Part shown: piece after piece, positions 43,356 through 52,865 of the stretch
How the letters are laid out: each line of letters begins with the position of its first letter
Position numbering within the stretch: position 1 is the first letter of the stretch
Source of the DNA: Natrialba asiatica DSM 12278
GTDB lineage: Archaea > Halobacteriota > Halobacteria > Halobacteriales > Natrialbaceae
Direction of reading: 5' to 3'
Assembly (NCBI RefSeq): GCF_000337555.1
Contig: NZ_AOIO01000023.1
Span: 115,190-170,163, forward strand
DNA length: 54,974 nucleotides
Program-made: the position numbers and the translations under genes
The notes under the pieces: generated by a model
The model's input: only the letters and a program-made list of their open reading frames with translations
What the model was told of the DNA's origin: nothing
Database searches by the model: none

Positions 43356-44396
43356 TTACAGCGAGACCCGATTGACGAGTTCGTCGCGGTCGGCGGTGTA
43401 GCGCCGGACGTTTTCGGCGACGATGTCAGCGAGACGATCGTAGTAAGCCGGCGTGTGGCCGGCGTTGTGGGGGGTGAGCTGGACGTTTTCGAAGGTCCAC
43501 AGCGGGTGGTCCTCGGGGAGCGGTTCGGGGTCGGTAACGTCGAGGGAGGCACCGCGGATGGCTCCCGACCGAAGCGCGCTCACCAGTGCGTCGGTGTCGA
43601 CGACGGGGCCCCTGGCAATATTGACCAGGACGGCCTCGGGATCGAGCGTGACCAGTTCCTCGGTGTCGATCAGGCCGCGCGTCGTTTCCGTGAGCGGGCA
43701 GGCCAGGACGAGGTAGTCGGTTCTCGCGAGGGCGTCGTCGAACGCATCGCCATCGAAGCCGACGACCTCGTCCGTCGGGCCGCCCTTCTCGGGCGAGTAG
43801 CGGACGCCGATCGTCTCGACGCCGAACGGGTCGAGGCGGTCGCAGACGGCCCGGCCGATCGCACCCAGTCCGACGACCGTCACCGTCGCTCCCTGGAGTT
43901 CGTGCGCCTTGTAGTGGCGCCACTCCCGGCGGCGCTGTCTGCGCGCGCCGACGTGAAACCGTCGCGTGAATCCCAGGATCGCCCCCAGGACGTGCTCGGC
44001 GATATTCGGCCCGTGGACGCCGGATGCGTTCGTCACCGTGACACCCCGCTCCGAGAGTTCATCGAGCGGTAGGTGGCCGGTACCGGCATACGCGCACGCG
44101 AAGACGTCGAGGTCGTCGGCGCGGTCGAGCAGGTCTTTATCGAGCATCATGCCGGTGACGAACGCGGCGGACCGGATGGCCTCGCGTTCGGCGGCGGGCG
44201 TTCGGGCGAGAGAGACGGTGTGATCCGGAAGTCGGTCACGGAGCGCGCCGGCGTACTGTTCGACGGGGACGCCGTGGGTCCCCTTCCGGAGGACGAGCAC
44301 GTCCGGTTCGGTTCCGGTAGTCGTCTCATCCGTGCGTCCGCCCTCATCAGTACTTCCGGGACGGTCATCGCGCCCATCGCTCGAGTGCGTACTCAT
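43356..44396 (-). CDS. D-isomer-specific 2-hydroxyacid dehydrogenase
   Basis: 346 residues from ATG 44396 (MSTHSSDGRDDR). After an acidic head comes the substrate domain and the NAD domain with VVGLGAIGRAVCDRL (GxGxxG). Catalytic residues are the Arg of NIARGPVVDTDALVSAL, the Glu in DVTDPEPLPEDHPLW, and the His of LTPHNAGHT. It resembles haloarchaeal SerA-like/glyoxylate reductase homologues; the substrate is not known. It is divergent from the flavoprotein gene, 145 bp away. Confidence 0.88.
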   Translation of the reverse strand: MSTHSSDGRDDRPGSTDEGGRTDETTTGTEPDVLVLRKGTHGVPVEQYAGALRDRLPDHTVSLARTPAAEREAIRSAAFVTGMMLDKDLLDRADDLDVFACAYAGTGHLPLDELSERGVTVTNASGVHGPNIAEHVLGAILGFTRRFHVGARRQRRREWRHYKAHELQGATVTVVGLGAIGRAVCDRLDPFGVETIGVRYSPEKGGPTDEVVGFDGDAFDDALARTDYLVLACPLTETTRGLIDTEELVTLDPEAVLVNIARGPVVDTDALVSALRSGAIRGASLDVTDPEPLPEDHPLWTFENVQLTPHNAGHTPAYYDRLADIVAENVRRYTADRDELVNRVSL

Positions 44397-44509
44397 ACAC
44401 GTGCCCTCGCGTGGAACGGTCAAAAACGTTGACGGCGTGCGGGCGCTGACACCCGCTGTTCGCGCACGCGTCGTCGCACGCAGTCGGTTCCAGACGCGAA
44501 ATACAGGTA

Positions 44510-44517
44510 CTTTAATA
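44510..44517 (+). promoter_or_regulatory. TATA box of the flavoprotein gene
   Basis: CTTTAATA is about 28 nt before ATG 44542, in a short AT-rich pocket; the spacing fits a leaderless transcript and supports that start over the long upstream frame. Confidence 0.6.
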
Positions 44518-44541
44518 CGGGCCACTGATTCCACACGGAGT

Positions 44542-45927
44542 ATGGAACGCGTTGAGGTCGCGGTCGTCGGTGGCGGTCCCGCAGGTGCCACCGCCGCCGA
44601 ACGGGCCGCCGCACACGGAGCCGAGACGGTCCTCTTCGAGCAGGGAGTGCCCCGCGAAGACCGCGAGGGGCTCGGACCGGACTCGACCGACGCCGCCGGA
44701 ATGCTCGACTACTGGATCGACATCATGGACTTCGACTACGCGGAGATCCCGGACGATGTCGTCCTCCAGGAACTCGAGGGAACCGAGTTCGTCGGACCGA
44801 ACAGCGCCGTCGAGTTGACGACGACGGGAATGGACGCCAGCTATCCGAAGTTCGGCTACACCTTCCACCGAGCGCGGATGGACGACTGGCTCTACGAGCG
44901 TGCGACCGACGCGGGGGCCGACCTGCGCGTGGGAACCGGCGTCTCGGATCTGGAGACGGATCTCCGCTCGTCGAGCCCGAAGGGACCGACGCACACGCTG
45001 ACGCTCTCGAACGGCGATCAGATTGAAGCCCAGTACGTCATCCTCGCCGATGGCCCACAGCGACGCATTACGCTCGAGGCACTGGATCAGTTCACGCCAC
45101 CGGGGCGAAGCATCGCCGACGCGCTCTCGCCGCCGACGGCGAACCACATCGCCTACCAGGAGTATCGGGAGTTCCCCGAAGAGCTGTTCGACCCGGACTG
45201 GCTCAAATTCTGGTGGGGATACATGCCGGGCGAAACCGCCTATCCGTGGGTGTTCCCCAACGACGGCACCGTCGCCCGCGTCGGGTTGACGATGCCGATC
45301 GGGATGGAACTCGACGACGTCGATAACCCGGCGTCCTACGCGCTACTCGACTCCTCGGACGAGCGACTGCCGTCGGGCTCGGAGTACATCACCCGCCTCT
45401 TAGAGCACGAGTTCGGCGACGAGTACGACATCGAGTCGGACATGCCGATCGTCGAGGACCGCGGCAAGTCGACGGGCACCGAAACGTACCCGATCTCCTC
45501 GACGCGGCCGATCGACTCGCCCGTCGGCGCGAACATCGCCGTGGCCGGCGGCGCGATGGGGACGACCTCCGCCTTCCACGAGGGTGGGTATCACGTCGCC
45601 GTCCGCACCGGCAAGATCGCCGGCCGTCTCGCCGCGACGGACTCGCTCGAGCACTACAACGATCTCTGGAAGCGCGCGATCGGTGACGAGATCCTCCGGA
45701 ACGTCGCCTTCGCCGACATCGTCGCGGACTACGAACCCGGCGACTGGGACCGAGCGTTCGACATCGTCACCGACATGCAGGGCGGGAGCGGCGAGAACGT
45801 CCTGCTCAACCGGACCTACGGTGCCGGTATCGCCGCGTCAAAACTCCTCGTTTCGTACAAGAAACGGAAGTTCACCTACCGAAACGGCACGTACGTGCAG
45901 TTCGACGCGGGCGATTATCACTACTGA
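44542..45927 (+). CDS. Geranylgeranyl reductase-like FAD oxidoreductase
   Basis: 461 residues from ATG 44542. FAD binding: VEVAVVGGGPAGATAAERAAAHGAETVLFE at the start. The segment RARMDDWLYERATDAGADLR and the YVILADGP strand are typical of the geranylgeranyl reductase/digeranylgeranylglycerophospholipid reductase group. The second FAD motif appears as ANIAVAGGAMGTTSAFHEGGYHVAVRTGKIAG. The family reduces isoprenoid double bonds of lipids or menaquinone. The last 60 residues carry a basic KKRKFTYRNGT tail. The exact substrate is not identified. Confidence 0.85.
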   Translation: MERVEVAVVGGGPAGATAAERAAAHGAETVLFEQGVPREDREGLGPDSTDAAGMLDYWIDIMDFDYAEIPDDVVLQELEGTEFVGPNSAVELTTTGMDASYPKFGYTFHRARMDDWLYERATDAGADLRVGTGVSDLETDLRSSSPKGPTHTLTLSNGDQIEAQYVILADGPQRRITLEALDQFTPPGRSIADALSPPTANHIAYQEYREFPEELFDPDWLKFWWGYMPGETAYPWVFPNDGTVARVGLTMPIGMELDDVDNPASYALLDSSDERLPSGSEYITRLLEHEFGDEYDIESDMPIVEDRGKSTGTETYPISSTRPIDSPVGANIAVAGGAMGTTSAFHEGGYHVAVRTGKIAGRLAATDSLEHYNDLWKRAIGDEILRNVAFADIVADYEPGDWDRAFDIVTDMQGGSGENVLLNRTYGAGIAASKLLVSYKKRKFTYRNGTYVQFDAGDYHY

Positions 45928-46023
45928 CTCCTGACCTCGGACCCCCGACTCGACTGGCGTGCACTCGTCCCCGGCCTGCTCCTACGCGGGAGTCTTTTTC
46001 GGGGTCGATGTGGAAGTGGTCGT

Positions 46024-46938
46024 ATGGATTCTGATGGACACGCGGATCCGCCCGCGGACGACACCGCCCGAGCCGACGGCTCGGGCCACCGCGTTCCGGA
46101 GGGACAGGCACCCGAGGAGTACGGCGACCACCGCGGCCACGGGGAGCACGACGAACCCGAACACGAGCACCGAAGTCGCTGGCCGTTTATCGCCGCGATC
46201 GGCGCCGCCTCCCTCTACGGCGGCTTCGCGTTCTTCATCTTCGGGGCCGAAACCGAACTCGTGCCGCGCCCGATCGGTATCGGCCTCGCCGTCGTCGGCG
46301 CGGCCGCACTCCTGGCTGGTATCGGAGGCTGGCTCAACCAGGCGTTTCTTGCACCCGCGCGCGAGGGACAGGAGCCACACAAGTCTCGGGGATCGTACGT
46401 CTCGACCACGATGCTCTTTCTCACGACCGACGTGTCGACGTTCGGCGGCCTGTTCATCTACTACTTCTTCATCAGGGTGGGGACGTGGCCGGCCGCAGAA
46501 CTCCCTCCGCTGCTCGGCTCGCTCGTGGTCATCAACACCACCCTTCTGGTCACCAGCAGCATTACCCTCCACTACGCTCACGAAGCGCTCGGCCACGGCA
46601 ACAGGCGACGCTTTCTCACACTGCTCTGTGCGACTCTCGCACTCGGCGTCGTCTTCCTCGCCGGCCAGGCCTACGAGTACTACGAGTTCATCATCGCGGA
46701 GGGCTTTTCCCTCACGAGCGGCATCTTCGGGAGCGCCTTCTTCGGGTTGACCGGACTCCACGGCTTCCACGTCGCGCTCGGCATCGGCGCGATCGCCATC
46801 CTCTGTTGGCGGGCGCTTCGCGGCTACTACGGACCGGACCGCGATACCTCTATTGCGACCGTCTCGCTGTACTGGCACTTCGTCGACGCCGTCTGGCTGT
46901 TCCTCGTGGTCGTCCTCTACGTCGGCGCCTCGATCTGA
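46024..46938 (+). CDS. coxC: Cytochrome c oxidase subunit III
   Basis: 304 residues: a hydrophilic H/D/E-rich head of about 50 residues, then seven membrane segments. Family motifs are STTMLFLTTDVSTFGGLFIYYFFIR, SITLHYAHEAL, FLAGQAYEYYEFIIAEGFSL, and FFGLTGLHGFHVALGIGAI, ending VSLYWHFVDAVWLFLVVVLYV. Subunit III stabilises the oxidase core. It is on the plus strand while subunit I is on the minus strand 2.2 kb away. It is convergent with the small Tat protein, with 6 bp between stops. Confidence 0.92.
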   Translation: MDSDGHADPPADDTARADGSGHRVPEGQAPEEYGDHRGHGEHDEPEHEHRSRWPFIAAIGAASLYGGFAFFIFGAETELVPRPIGIGLAVVGAAALLAGIGGWLNQAFLAPAREGQEPHKSRGSYVSTTMLFLTTDVSTFGGLFIYYFFIRVGTWPAAELPPLLGSLVVINTTLLVTSSITLHYAHEALGHGNRRRFLTLLCATLALGVVFLAGQAYEYYEFIIAEGFSLTSGIFGSAFFGLTGLHGFHVALGIGAIAILCWRALRGYYGPDRDTSIATVSLYWHFVDAVWLFLVVVLYVGASI

Positions 46939-46944
46939 GAGGAC

Positions 46945-47367
46945 TCACTCGAAATCAAACTCGAGACCGACGGTGACGACCCCCTGGCCCTGGTCGACAG
47001 CGTTCGCTGATCGCTCGACACCGCTGAACTCGAGCGACTGTGCCGGCGCGAGGGCTCCGTTCGGCTCCGTAAAGAGAAAGGCACGATACGACGGTGCACG
47101 ATCGTACGTGATGACGTTCGTCTGATACGAGCGCTCGAACCGCTCCGGTTGCCAGTCGAGTTCGGATGCGGCGACTGTGACTCGGCTCCCAGGGCGAAAC
47201 TGGTAGGGAAGGAGCAGTCCGTGATCGACGGTCTCCGTCTCGGGTTCCTGAGATGTCGAGTCGGTACGTGCGCTCGCGCCTGACGTTCCCAACAGCGCGC
47301 CCGTCGAGACGGCACCGCATTTGACGAACGTCCGTCGCGCCATCGGCCATTGCGTATTCTCGCACAT
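46945..47367 (-). CDS. Small Tat-exported protein beside the oxidase genes
   Basis: 140 residues from ATG 47367, chosen because a TTATATCA box lies 25-33 nt upstream; an ATG eight codons later is also possible. The signal is MARRTFVKCGAVSTGALLG, a twin-arginine signal whose Cys at position 18 does not form a clean lipobox. The mature part, about 110 residues, has FRPGSRVTVAASELDWQPERF and EFSGVERSANAVDQGQGVVTVGLEFDFE, beta-rich and acidic. No known family. Its place between oxidase subunit III and manganese catalase suggests an envelope redox role, but this is inference. Confidence 0.65.
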   Translation of the reverse strand: MCENTQWPMARRTFVKCGAVSTGALLGTSGASARTDSTSQEPETETVDHGLLLPYQFRPGSRVTVAASELDWQPERFERSYQTNVITYDRAPSYRAFLFTEPNGALAPAQSLEFSGVERSANAVDQGQGVVTVGLEFDFE

Positions 47368-47391
47368 GCGCTGGTCCCCGACTACCAGCGG

Positions 47392-47400
47392 TGATATAAT
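47392..47400 (-). promoter_or_regulatory. TATA box of the small Tat protein
   Basis: Minus-strand ATTATATCA lies 25-33 nt before ATG 47367, the leaderless spacing seen elsewhere in the window. Confidence 0.6.
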
Positions 47401-47538
47401 CATTTGGCATGATGACACAACGGTCGAAAGAGGTTCGTGACCCCAGTACAAACACCCCTCGTGATTGCTACCAGCGCTGAATAAACCGTTTCGGGGTAAT
47501 TCAAGACGATGACACGTTCAGATTCAGCCGTAACAGAG

Positions 47539-47546
47539 CTTTATCC
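47539..47546 (+). promoter_or_regulatory. TATA box of manganese catalase
   Basis: CTTTATCC sits about 30 nt before ATG 47573, consistent with a leaderless transcript. Confidence 0.6.
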
Positions 47547-47572
47547 TGTTGGGGCTGGGCAGGGATCAGTGA

Positions 47573-48433
47573 ATGTTCTTCCAAGAACCCGAACTCCAGT
47601 ACGAGGTCACCGTCGAGCAACCGGACCCGCACTTCGCAAAACTCCTGCAACAAGCGATCGGCGGGCAGGAAGGGGAGATGCGCGTTGCCATGCAGTACAT
47701 GTTCCAGGCCTGGGCGCTCCCGGAAGGCTACGAAGAGTATCGAAACCTGCTGATGGAGACCGCCGCCGAGGAACTCGGTCACATAGAAATGCTCGCAAGC
47801 GCCGTGACGAAGAACCTGCGCGGTTCGCCAAAACAGATGAGCGAGGATGCACAGGAAACCGCGGCGACGGCCGCCGCGATGACCGGGCAGAATCCGCGGC
47901 AGTTCCTCTCGGCCGGCCAGTCGGCGATGCCGGTCGACAGCAACGGCGTTCCGTTCACCGGCGGCTACATCGCCGCGTCAGGCAACCTTGCGGGTGATCT
48001 CTACGCGAACGTGATGGCCGAAGCGACCGGCCGAACTCTCGCAACCCGCCTCTGGGAGTACACTGACGACCCCGGCATGAAGGACATGCTGTCCTACCTC
48101 ATCGCGCGGGACACGATGCACCAGAACCAGTGGCTACGCGCGCTGGAGACGCTCGACGATCCGGTTCCGGTCCCCGCGAGCTTCCCGCAGGAACAGGAGA
48201 ACCAGGAGTTCAACTACACGTTCATCTCGACCAGACGGGAGGAACAGCCCGATCCGGGCTATCCGTGGACCCAGGGCGAGTCGCCGGACGGAATGGGAGA
48301 GTTCTCCTACGCCGCCGAACAGCCGGGTGACGGTGAGGTCATCGCTCCACAGCCCGACCCGATGACGAACGACGAACCGAATCGGACGAGCGAGTCGGAC
48401 AATTCGGACGACTCGACCACGTCGAGCAAATAG
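47573..48433 (+). CDS. Manganese catalase
   Basis: 286 residues, a ferritin-like dimanganese catalase. Metal ligands: Glu in GGQEGEMRVAMQYMFQ, the EELGHIEML motif near residue 66, GDLYANVMAEATGRTLATRLWEYTDD, and RDTMHQNQWLRAL with the last Glu/His pair. It converts peroxide to water and oxygen. After the catalytic bundle come a Q/E/P-rich tail and a D/S/T acidic end of about 70 residues. Lying between the oxidase subunit genes, it may protect against peroxide made by respiration. Confidence 0.93.
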   Translation: MFFQEPELQYEVTVEQPDPHFAKLLQQAIGGQEGEMRVAMQYMFQAWALPEGYEEYRNLLMETAAEELGHIEMLASAVTKNLRGSPKQMSEDAQETAATAAAMTGQNPRQFLSAGQSAMPVDSNGVPFTGGYIAASGNLAGDLYANVMAEATGRTLATRLWEYTDDPGMKDMLSYLIARDTMHQNQWLRALETLDDPVPVPASFPQEQENQEFNYTFISTRREEQPDPGYPWTQGESPDGMGEFSYAAEQPGDGEVIAPQPDPMTNDEPNRTSESDNSDDSTTSSK

Positions 48434-48602
48434 CCACCGCCGTTGAGATTTCCCGCTGTGGAACCGGCTCTCCGAGAGCCGACGGTTGGGTGCCATCGTT
48501 CGGCCGACTGCCATCGTCCGGGATGTTCGGCGAACGGTTAGCGTATAATGTGCAGGCTCGTGGCCGAGCGGTGAGAACGCGAGAACAGAAGGACGACGGC
48601 GA

Positions 48603-49181
48603 TTACTCCGCCCGGTCGCGTTGCATTCGCTCTTCGAATCCCGCCATCTTCCGGTAGATCGGCGGCGTCAACACGCCCAGAACGCCCACGAGGATCGCGA
48701 TTCCGCCGATCGGGAACAACAACGGCTGGACCTCGAGACAGGAGTTCTGTGACGTGATCTGAACGTAGTATCCGTCGCCCTCGTACTCGACGATCACGCC
48801 CTCGAGAAACGCCTCTCGATTTTGGAGATCACCCTGGACCTTCGCCTCCTGAAGCGGGCTATCGATCGCCTCTTCGAGGGCACGCTGTTCGGCCGTCGTG
48901 AGTTCTCCTGCCGGAAGCGTCTCGATGGTATCCGTTGCACCGGAATACTCGTCATCGGGGGTCACCGCGATGGTGGGTTCCCCACAGAGTCCGGCGCTAT
49001 CTTGAATCACGACGTATCCGCCGACGATCGAAAGAGGGAGTCCGATAGCGATCAGAAGGACGCCGAGAAAGGGCGCAGCGTAGGTTAGCAGCAACGACTC
49101 GGACGCCGTCGTCGGTTCGGTTGGTCCCGTTCCGGTAGCGGTGGACGGCTCGTCGGAAGACGCGTCGTCACCGGAACTCAT
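48603..49181 (-). CDS. Two-helix membrane protein coupled to coxA
   Basis: 192 residues, with a hydrophilic S/T/E head of about 30 residues, two membrane helices (about 32-60, AAPFLGVLLIAIGLPLSIVGGYVVI, and 155-178, PLLFPIGGIAILVGVLGVLTP) and an extracytoplasmic domain of about 95 residues between them with two Cys. The ATG overlaps the coxA stop by 4 bp, so it is cotranslated with subunit I. No family was recognised. It may be an accessory oxidase subunit or assembly factor. Confidence 0.7.
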   Translation of the reverse strand: MSSGDDASSDEPSTATGTGPTEPTTASESLLLTYAAPFLGVLLIAIGLPLSIVGGYVVIQDSAGLCGEPTIAVTPDDEYSGATDTIETLPAGELTTAEQRALEEAIDSPLQEAKVQGDLQNREAFLEGVIVEYEGDGYYVQITSQNSCLEVQPLLFPIGGIAILVGVLGVLTPPIYRKMAGFEERMQRDRAE

Positions 49182-51463
49182 TCGTTCTCGTCCTCCGTCG
49201 ACGGACGCCGTTGTCGGCCGCCGAGATACGTGATCGTTCCCGCGAGTCCCAGCCCGTAGATCCAGTGTGAGAGAATAACGAAGATGAGGTACGTAACAAG
49301 TTCAAGGCCGGTCTGGCCGGTGTAGAAGGCGATCGCGAAGCCGGATGCGATAACCGTCGCGTACCACAGCCCCGTCACGAACGTGAGTTCACCCGGTAGA
49401 TACTCCCCCAGCGAGAGGAACAACAGCGGCCAGACCGTCATCCCCGCAAAGAGGAACAGCGCGTAGCCGAGTCCGATGTTCGCCGGTAACCCAACGAGTG
49501 TCGCGAGGTCCGCGAACGTCGCAAGATCAAACACACCCAGGGCGACTGCCAGCAAAAGCGCACCCGACATGAGTACTGTCCCGAAGAGGCCACCAGCCGC
49601 GCCTGCTCCCGCATCGTTCGCGACGGTCCGTGCGACCGGCTTGATCCGACTGTAGATCGAGAGCGGGCGGTCCTCTCGTGCGGGAACGTACGACGGACGG
49701 GTCTCTTCCGGTTCGGTCGGCGCGACGCCGCGCTTGCGTTCGAGGCGGTCCTCGAACCACCGCCACTCGGGCGTGAACTGCTCGGTCGCCTTCAACTCCC
49801 ACGGATCGGCGGTCTCGACCGGCTTACCCTGAAAGTACGACCAGATCATGTTATAGAGCCACATGAGGACGCTAATACCGATAAGGAAGGCCCCCACGGT
49901 CGCGACGATCTGCAGTCCCGAGTACTCCGCCGGATAGGTCGCGTACCGACGAGGCAACTCGAGAAACCCAAGCGCCATCAGCGTCAAGAACGTGAGCACA
50001 GAGCCGACAACAAGTAACGATGACTGGAAAATCGCCAGCCGACGATCGTACATGCGGCCCGTGATCAGGGGATACCAGTAATAACTCGCGGCGAACATCA
50101 TCAGCGGGATGATCCCCATGACGATGAGGTGGAAGTGGCCGACGACGTAGTAGGTCCCGTGATAGATGATATCCACGGGAATAACGGCCAGGAAGATGCC
50201 CGTGACACCGCCGACGATGAACAACCCGATCGAGCTAATACAGAGGATCGTCGGCGCAGCCAGCCTCACATCGCCGTTCCACATCGTGGTGATCCAGTTG
50301 AACACCTTGATCGCACTTGGCACGGCAATCGCAATTGAGGTCGCCATGAAACTCGCCCGAACGCGCGGGTCGACCCCGGTCGTAAACATGTGATGCGCCC
50401 AGACGCCGAACGAGAGTACGCCGATCGCGATCGTCGAATAGACGATGAACTTGAATCCGAACAGCTTTCGACCGACGAACTTCGGCAGTATCAGGCTCAT
50501 CAACCCGGTCGCCGGAAGGAAAATAATATACACCTCCGGATGCCCCCAGAACCAGAACAGATGTTGCCAGAGAAGCGGCCCACCGCCCTCGATCGCGTAG
50601 AACGTCGTCCCGAAGTTCCGGTCAAACAGCAACATTAAGACGGCCGTACCGAGCAGCGGAAACGCAAAGACGATAATCGAACTCGTGACGAGCATGTTCC
50701 ACGAGAAGATATCGAGATTCGCCCAGCCGATCGACTCGTCGCGCTCGTAGATGATCGTCGTGATGAAGTTGATCGCACCGATCGTGGTAGCGATGCCACT
50801 CAAATGGAGGCCTAACAGGAGGAAATTCGTCTGTGGATTCGGGGCCAATGATAGCGGCGGATACATCGTCCAGCCGATCGCTGGTTCCTGAAACGCGAGC
50901 AAGACGGACAGGAAGTCGCGCGGAACGACGACCGCGAGTATCGATCCCGTTACTTCGGCGACGATTCCCAGACGTGCAAGCAAAAGCGATGGCGGCAACA
51001 GCCAGAATCCGATCGCGTTGAGCCGCGGAAACGCCATGTCGTCGGCCCCGATCAACAACGGTAGGAAGTAGTTCCCGATCCCGAAAAACACCGGCGCGAC
51101 GAAGAAAATGAGCATCGTCAGACCGTGCATCGTGAACAGTTCGTTGTACGTCTGTTCGGTCCAGAGGTTCGCCGACGGCGTCAACAGATGCGTGCGAATC
51201 ATCATCGCGTCGATTCCACCCCAAATCGCCGCCACGGTACCGAACGCGATGTACAGCAATCCGATCTCGCGATGATTCGTCGTTGTCGTCCACCGAACAG
51301 CAGCCGCTTTCACGTCCGCGAGACCGAACCGGCGCGACCGACCCACAGCATAGCCGCCGTCCGGCGACGGCTCGGCTCGCAGTCGCTGTGCTAGAAGGAC
51401 AACCAGAAGACAACCGATAAGGATAGCGCCAAACAACGATACTTCCACGAGTGCACGGTTCAT
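49178..51463 (-). CDS. coxA: Cytochrome c oxidase subunit I with C-terminal membrane extension
   Basis: 761 residues. Core helices carry H113 (TMHGLTM, heme a), the Cu-B His with the cross-linked Tyr in FWFWGHPEVYIIFLP, WAHHMFTTG, and VVGHFHLIVMG (heme ligands). It is the oxygen-reducing subunit. After about residue 610 there is an extra module of about 150 residues with four membrane helices, similar to the haloarchaeal DUF6789 family; subunit I proper ends earlier in bacteria. It is divergent from coxB across a 218-bp promoter region. Confidence 0.93.
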   Translation of the reverse strand: MNRALVEVSLFGAILIGCLLVVLLAQRLRAEPSPDGGYAVGRSRRFGLADVKAAAVRWTTTTNHREIGLLYIAFGTVAAIWGGIDAMMIRTHLLTPSANLWTEQTYNELFTMHGLTMLIFFVAPVFFGIGNYFLPLLIGADDMAFPRLNAIGFWLLPPSLLLARLGIVAEVTGSILAVVVPRDFLSVLLAFQEPAIGWTMYPPLSLAPNPQTNFLLLGLHLSGIATTIGAINFITTIIYERDESIGWANLDIFSWNMLVTSSIIVFAFPLLGTAVLMLLFDRNFGTTFYAIEGGGPLLWQHLFWFWGHPEVYIIFLPATGLMSLILPKFVGRKLFGFKFIVYSTIAIGVLSFGVWAHHMFTTGVDPRVRASFMATSIAIAVPSAIKVFNWITTMWNGDVRLAAPTILCISSIGLFIVGGVTGIFLAVIPVDIIYHGTYYVVGHFHLIVMGIIPLMMFAASYYWYPLITGRMYDRRLAIFQSSLLVVGSVLTFLTLMALGFLELPRRYATYPAEYSGLQIVATVGAFLIGISVLMWLYNMIWSYFQGKPVETADPWELKATEQFTPEWRWFEDRLERKRGVAPTEPEETRPSYVPAREDRPLSIYSRIKPVARTVANDAGAGAAGGLFGTVLMSGALLLAVALGVFDLATFADLATLVGLPANIGLGYALFLFAGMTVWPLLFLSLGEYLPGELTFVTGLWYATVIASGFAIAFYTGQTGLELVTYLIFVILSHWIYGLGLAGTITYLGGRQRRPSTEDENE

Positions 51464-51681
51464 CGTCGCCCATCACCTCCCCTGTCCCAACTACATCGCT
51501 CGTCGTCCTGCATAGCGGTATCGTCACCATCGATCCCAATAAAGATGAATTCAGCTAGCCGTGAGTTTCCGTACAGCTTATATCTCCTCTCTCGGTCACT
51601 CTCTTCCGTACTTATCTGATATCGTTACAGTTCACTGAGCTATGCAGGACGTATATCAGCCTGGTTGTTGAAGCCCCTCCA

Positions 51682-52455
51682 ATGAGTAGCCGCCGACGAA
51701 CGATCGTCGCATTTGCCATCGCGGCGCTTTCAAACCTCGTACTGGCCGGCACAGTTGCTGCACAGTCGGAAAACCGAGAACTTATCGACGGCCTCGAGTA
51801 CCAACTGCTCTACGTCGCCCTTCCGCTCACCCTATTCGTCCTCGTGATCCTCATCTATGCGGCCGTCAAGTTCCACGACAACGACGACCCCGAGCCGACC
51901 ACGGAAGACCCCGCTCTCGAAATCACCTGGACCGCCGCAACAGCACTTATCCTGCTGTTCGTCGGCCTCTCCGGTTACAGCGTTCTCGTCAACCCGTACG
52001 TCTCTCCCTCACAGGCGATCGGTGGGGGTACCAGCGACCAAGGAACGGTCGAATCGTTCGACGACCTCCCCGACACCGCCGACGAAGAAATCTACGTCCA
52101 GGGCTACCAGTGGTCGTGGCAAGCGAACTACCCCGACTCGAACATCACGACCGAAAATGAACTCGTGATACCCGCCAATGAGAACGTGACAATCTGGCTC
52201 ACCAGTGACGACGTTATTCACTCGCTGTTCGTCCCCGAGCTCGGTGTCAAACAGGACGCGTTCCCCGGCGACTACACCCGCGCACGAACAATCGCCGAAC
52301 CCGGCCGCTATGACGCCGTCTGCGCCGAGTTCTGCGGTGCTGGTCACTCGCGGATGGACGCTGACGTCATCGTCGTCGAACCCGAAACCTACGACCAGTG
52401 GATCGAAGAACACGACGGCGAAGGAACCGTCACCGACACACCGGACCCCGAGTGA
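51682..52455 (+). CDS. coxB: Cytochrome c oxidase subunit II
   Basis: 257 residues: a Sec-type signal (about 1-27), two membrane helices, and the Cu-A domain. Cu-A ligands seen are H180 (DVIHSLFVPELGVK), C214, E216, C218, H222 and M225 (CAEFCGAGHSRM). The aromatic WQANYPDSN motif (QGYQWSWQANYPD) is the electron-entry site. It takes electrons, probably from halocyanin, to subunit I. It ends in an acidic tail and starts at ATG 51682 next to the signal peptide. Confidence 0.95.
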   Translation: MSSRRRTIVAFAIAALSNLVLAGTVAAQSENRELIDGLEYQLLYVALPLTLFVLVILIYAAVKFHDNDDPEPTTEDPALEITWTAATALILLFVGLSGYSVLVNPYVSPSQAIGGGTSDQGTVESFDDLPDTADEEIYVQGYQWSWQANYPDSNITTENELVIPANENVTIWLTSDDVIHSLFVPELGVKQDAFPGDYTRARTIAEPGRYDAVCAEFCGAGHSRMDADVIVVEPETYDQWIEEHDGEGTVTDTPDPE

Positions 52456-52865
52456 AAACAGCAGGCGATCGATCGACGCCCGTCGTTCGTCGAACGAGCA
52501 TGTAAGAGTTAAACGAAGCGGGCACCTAGACCACCTACGTGCCTTTAGTCCCCGTCCGAGCAAACCCATTCGGGTGCGATGACAGTACGGCGAACCCGGG
52601 CACGTGACAGCAGCATCTGGAGGATGCCACGACTTCTGGCGTTCTCTCACCCGGCACGAGGGTTAGCCAGCCGACGCGGCACGCCGCCACGGGATGAGGC
52701 TGGACGTTAGTGTTCCGGGTGACACGTTTCAAATCTGACCGAATAGTATACCGGATCGCTTCGTATGGCGACTTCTCGGTACGGCCATCCGACAGAAGAC
52801 GCACCCAGCAGTACCTTCATCGGTTCTCAAACGGGCTTTTTATCGCTCTCCGTGGAAGGGCGCCT
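52456..52865. other. Intergenic region before the thioredoxin reductase-like gene
   Basis: 410 bp. Short frames on both strands are not protein-like. The only signal I trust is the TATA box at 52837-52844 of the next gene. Confidence 0.5.
52837..52844 (+). promoter_or_regulatory. TATA box of the flavoprotein gene at 52866
   Basis: TTTTTATC lies 22-29 nt before ATG 52866, supporting that start over the longer upstream frame. Confidence 0.65.

Noticed and set aside
52710..52865. N-terminal extension of the thioredoxin reductase-like frame
   Set aside because: It is basic and lies mostly upstream of the TATA box at 52837, so it would not be transcribed from that promoter.
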